From: Bacteroidales bacterium
GTDB taxonomy: Bacteria > Bacteroidota > Bacteroidia > Bacteroidales > UBA7960
DNA: 6,471 nt
NCBI GenBank assembly: GCA_003555385.1
Contig: PWHO01000281.1
Span: forward strand, 1-6,471
Direction of reading: 5' to 3'
Part shown: positions 6,354-6,471 of the stretch, in pieces
Layout: the number at the start of each line of letters is the position of its first letter
Numbering within the stretch: the first letter of the stretch is position 1
Notes under the pieces: model-generated
Database searches by the model: none
Told to the model about the DNA's origin: nothing
The model's input: the letters and a program-made list of their open reading frames with translations, nothing else
Made by a program: the position numbers and the translations under genes

Positions 6354-6393
6354 AATGTGGTAAAAAGTGGGATAAAGTGGTAAAAAGTGGTAA
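6354..6393 (+). promoter_or_regulatory. MraZ operator: four 10-bp direct repeats
   Basis: GTGG occurs four times at exactly 10-base intervals (6357, 6367, 6377, 6387). The last three units read AAAGTGG and the first AATGTGG, with mostly TAA or GAT between. This matches known MraZ boxes: tandem 10-bp repeats bound by the ring-shaped MraZ oligomer, TGGGN-N5 in Escherichia coli and AAAGTGKN3 in mollicutes. The array ends 48 bases before the mraZ ATG and overlaps where the -33 region of the mraZ promoter should lie, which suits repression by its own product. Confidence 0.88.
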
Positions 6394-6402
6394 ATTTATA
6401 TC

Positions 6403-6417
6403 TATATTTACACTTTG
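6403..6417 (+). promoter_or_regulatory. Candidate -7 region of the mraZ/dcw promoter
   Basis: Two overlapping near matches to TAnnTTTG are present: TATATTTA (6403-6410), with one mismatch, and TACACTTTG (6409-6417), with one extra base. The matching -33 region would fall at the end of the MraZ repeats, where no clear TTTG is seen. A start just after 6417 leaves a leader of about 15-20 bases. Confidence 0.42.
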
Positions 6418-6438
6418 AAAACAGATAAGCGCGAAAAA

Positions 6439-6471
6439 ATGACACACCTCCTTGGTGAATTTGACTGCAGA
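6439..6471 (+). CDS. mraZ: Transcriptional regulator MraZ, N-terminal start (partial)
   Basis: Only 11 codons are in the window, reading MTHLLGEFDCR. MraZ proteins begin with a short 'x-F/L-L-G-E/D-x-x-x-x-x-D-x-K-G-R' strand, and this matches up to the point where DAKGR should follow outside the window. The MraZ operator directly upstream is independent support, since this regulator binds its own promoter. MraZ is a SpoVT/AbrB-fold DNA-binding protein that controls the dcw cluster; rsmH (mraW), ftsL, ftsI and mur genes would be expected next. The ATG follows an A-rich stretch (GCGAAAAA) with no Shine-Dalgarno. Confidence 0.82.
   Translation, partial: MTHLLGEFDCR

Noticed and set aside
6354..6393. 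The GTGG repeats as a CRISPR array or simple tandem-repeat expansion
   Set aside because: The units are 10 bases with no spacers, and the position before mraZ with exact helical phasing fits an operator.
1..6471. Search for mobile elements, toxin-antitoxin pairs, defence genes, tRNAs or riboswitches
   Set aside because: Nothing recognisable. Coding regions are conserved core genes, and the intergenic stretches are short and lack the needed structures.

Overview
The window looks like chromosomal core DNA from a member of the Bacteroidota, probably Bacteroidales/Marinilabiliales-like. The evidence is a GldB-type gliding lipoprotein, a PorT-family outer-membrane barrel, a glycine-lipid-type acyltransferase pair, promoter elements of the Bacteroidota kind (TTTG at -33, TAnnTTTG at -7), and mostly absent Shine-Dalgarno sequences. 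Base composition is moderate and even by eye. There is no tRNA, rRNA, insertion sequence, CRISPR array, integrase or other sign of recent transfer.

Layout, left to right. (1) 1-60 (+): the last 19 codons of a NifU-like Fe-S scaffold protein, whose stop codon overlaps the 3' end of the next gene. (2) 50-1708 (-): glutamine-dependent NAD+ synthase (nadE). Upstream of it, at 1779-2468 (-), is a PorT-family beta-barrel protein, and the two may be co-transcribed. (3) 2469-2678: divergent intergenic region with candidate promoters and a small hairpin. (4) 2679-3704 (+): gldB lipoprotein, whose 3' end overlaps engB by 14 bp. (5) 3691-6155 (-): a probable three-gene operon read leftward, glsA-like O-acyltransferase, then glsB-like N-acyltransferase (4-bp stop/start overlap), then the ribosome-assembly GTPase engB. 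(6) 6156-6438: divergent regulatory region with a well-formed Bacteroidota promoter for the acyltransferase operon and, facing the other way, a four-unit 10-bp direct repeat matching the known MraZ operator. (7) 6439-6471 (+): the first 11 codons of mraZ, normally the first gene of the division and cell-wall (dcw) cluster.

Functionally this is an envelope and housekeeping neighbourhood: membrane amino-lipid synthesis (GlsB then GlsA), a motility/secretion-associated lipoprotein, an outer-membrane barrel, NAD synthesis, 50S ribosome assembly, and the entrance to the dcw cluster. I do not see an undescribed multi-gene system. The strongest non-coding signal is the MraZ operator. The most interesting genes are the translationally coupled acyltransferases. 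Identifications rest on motif reading and memory of families; no database search was run.
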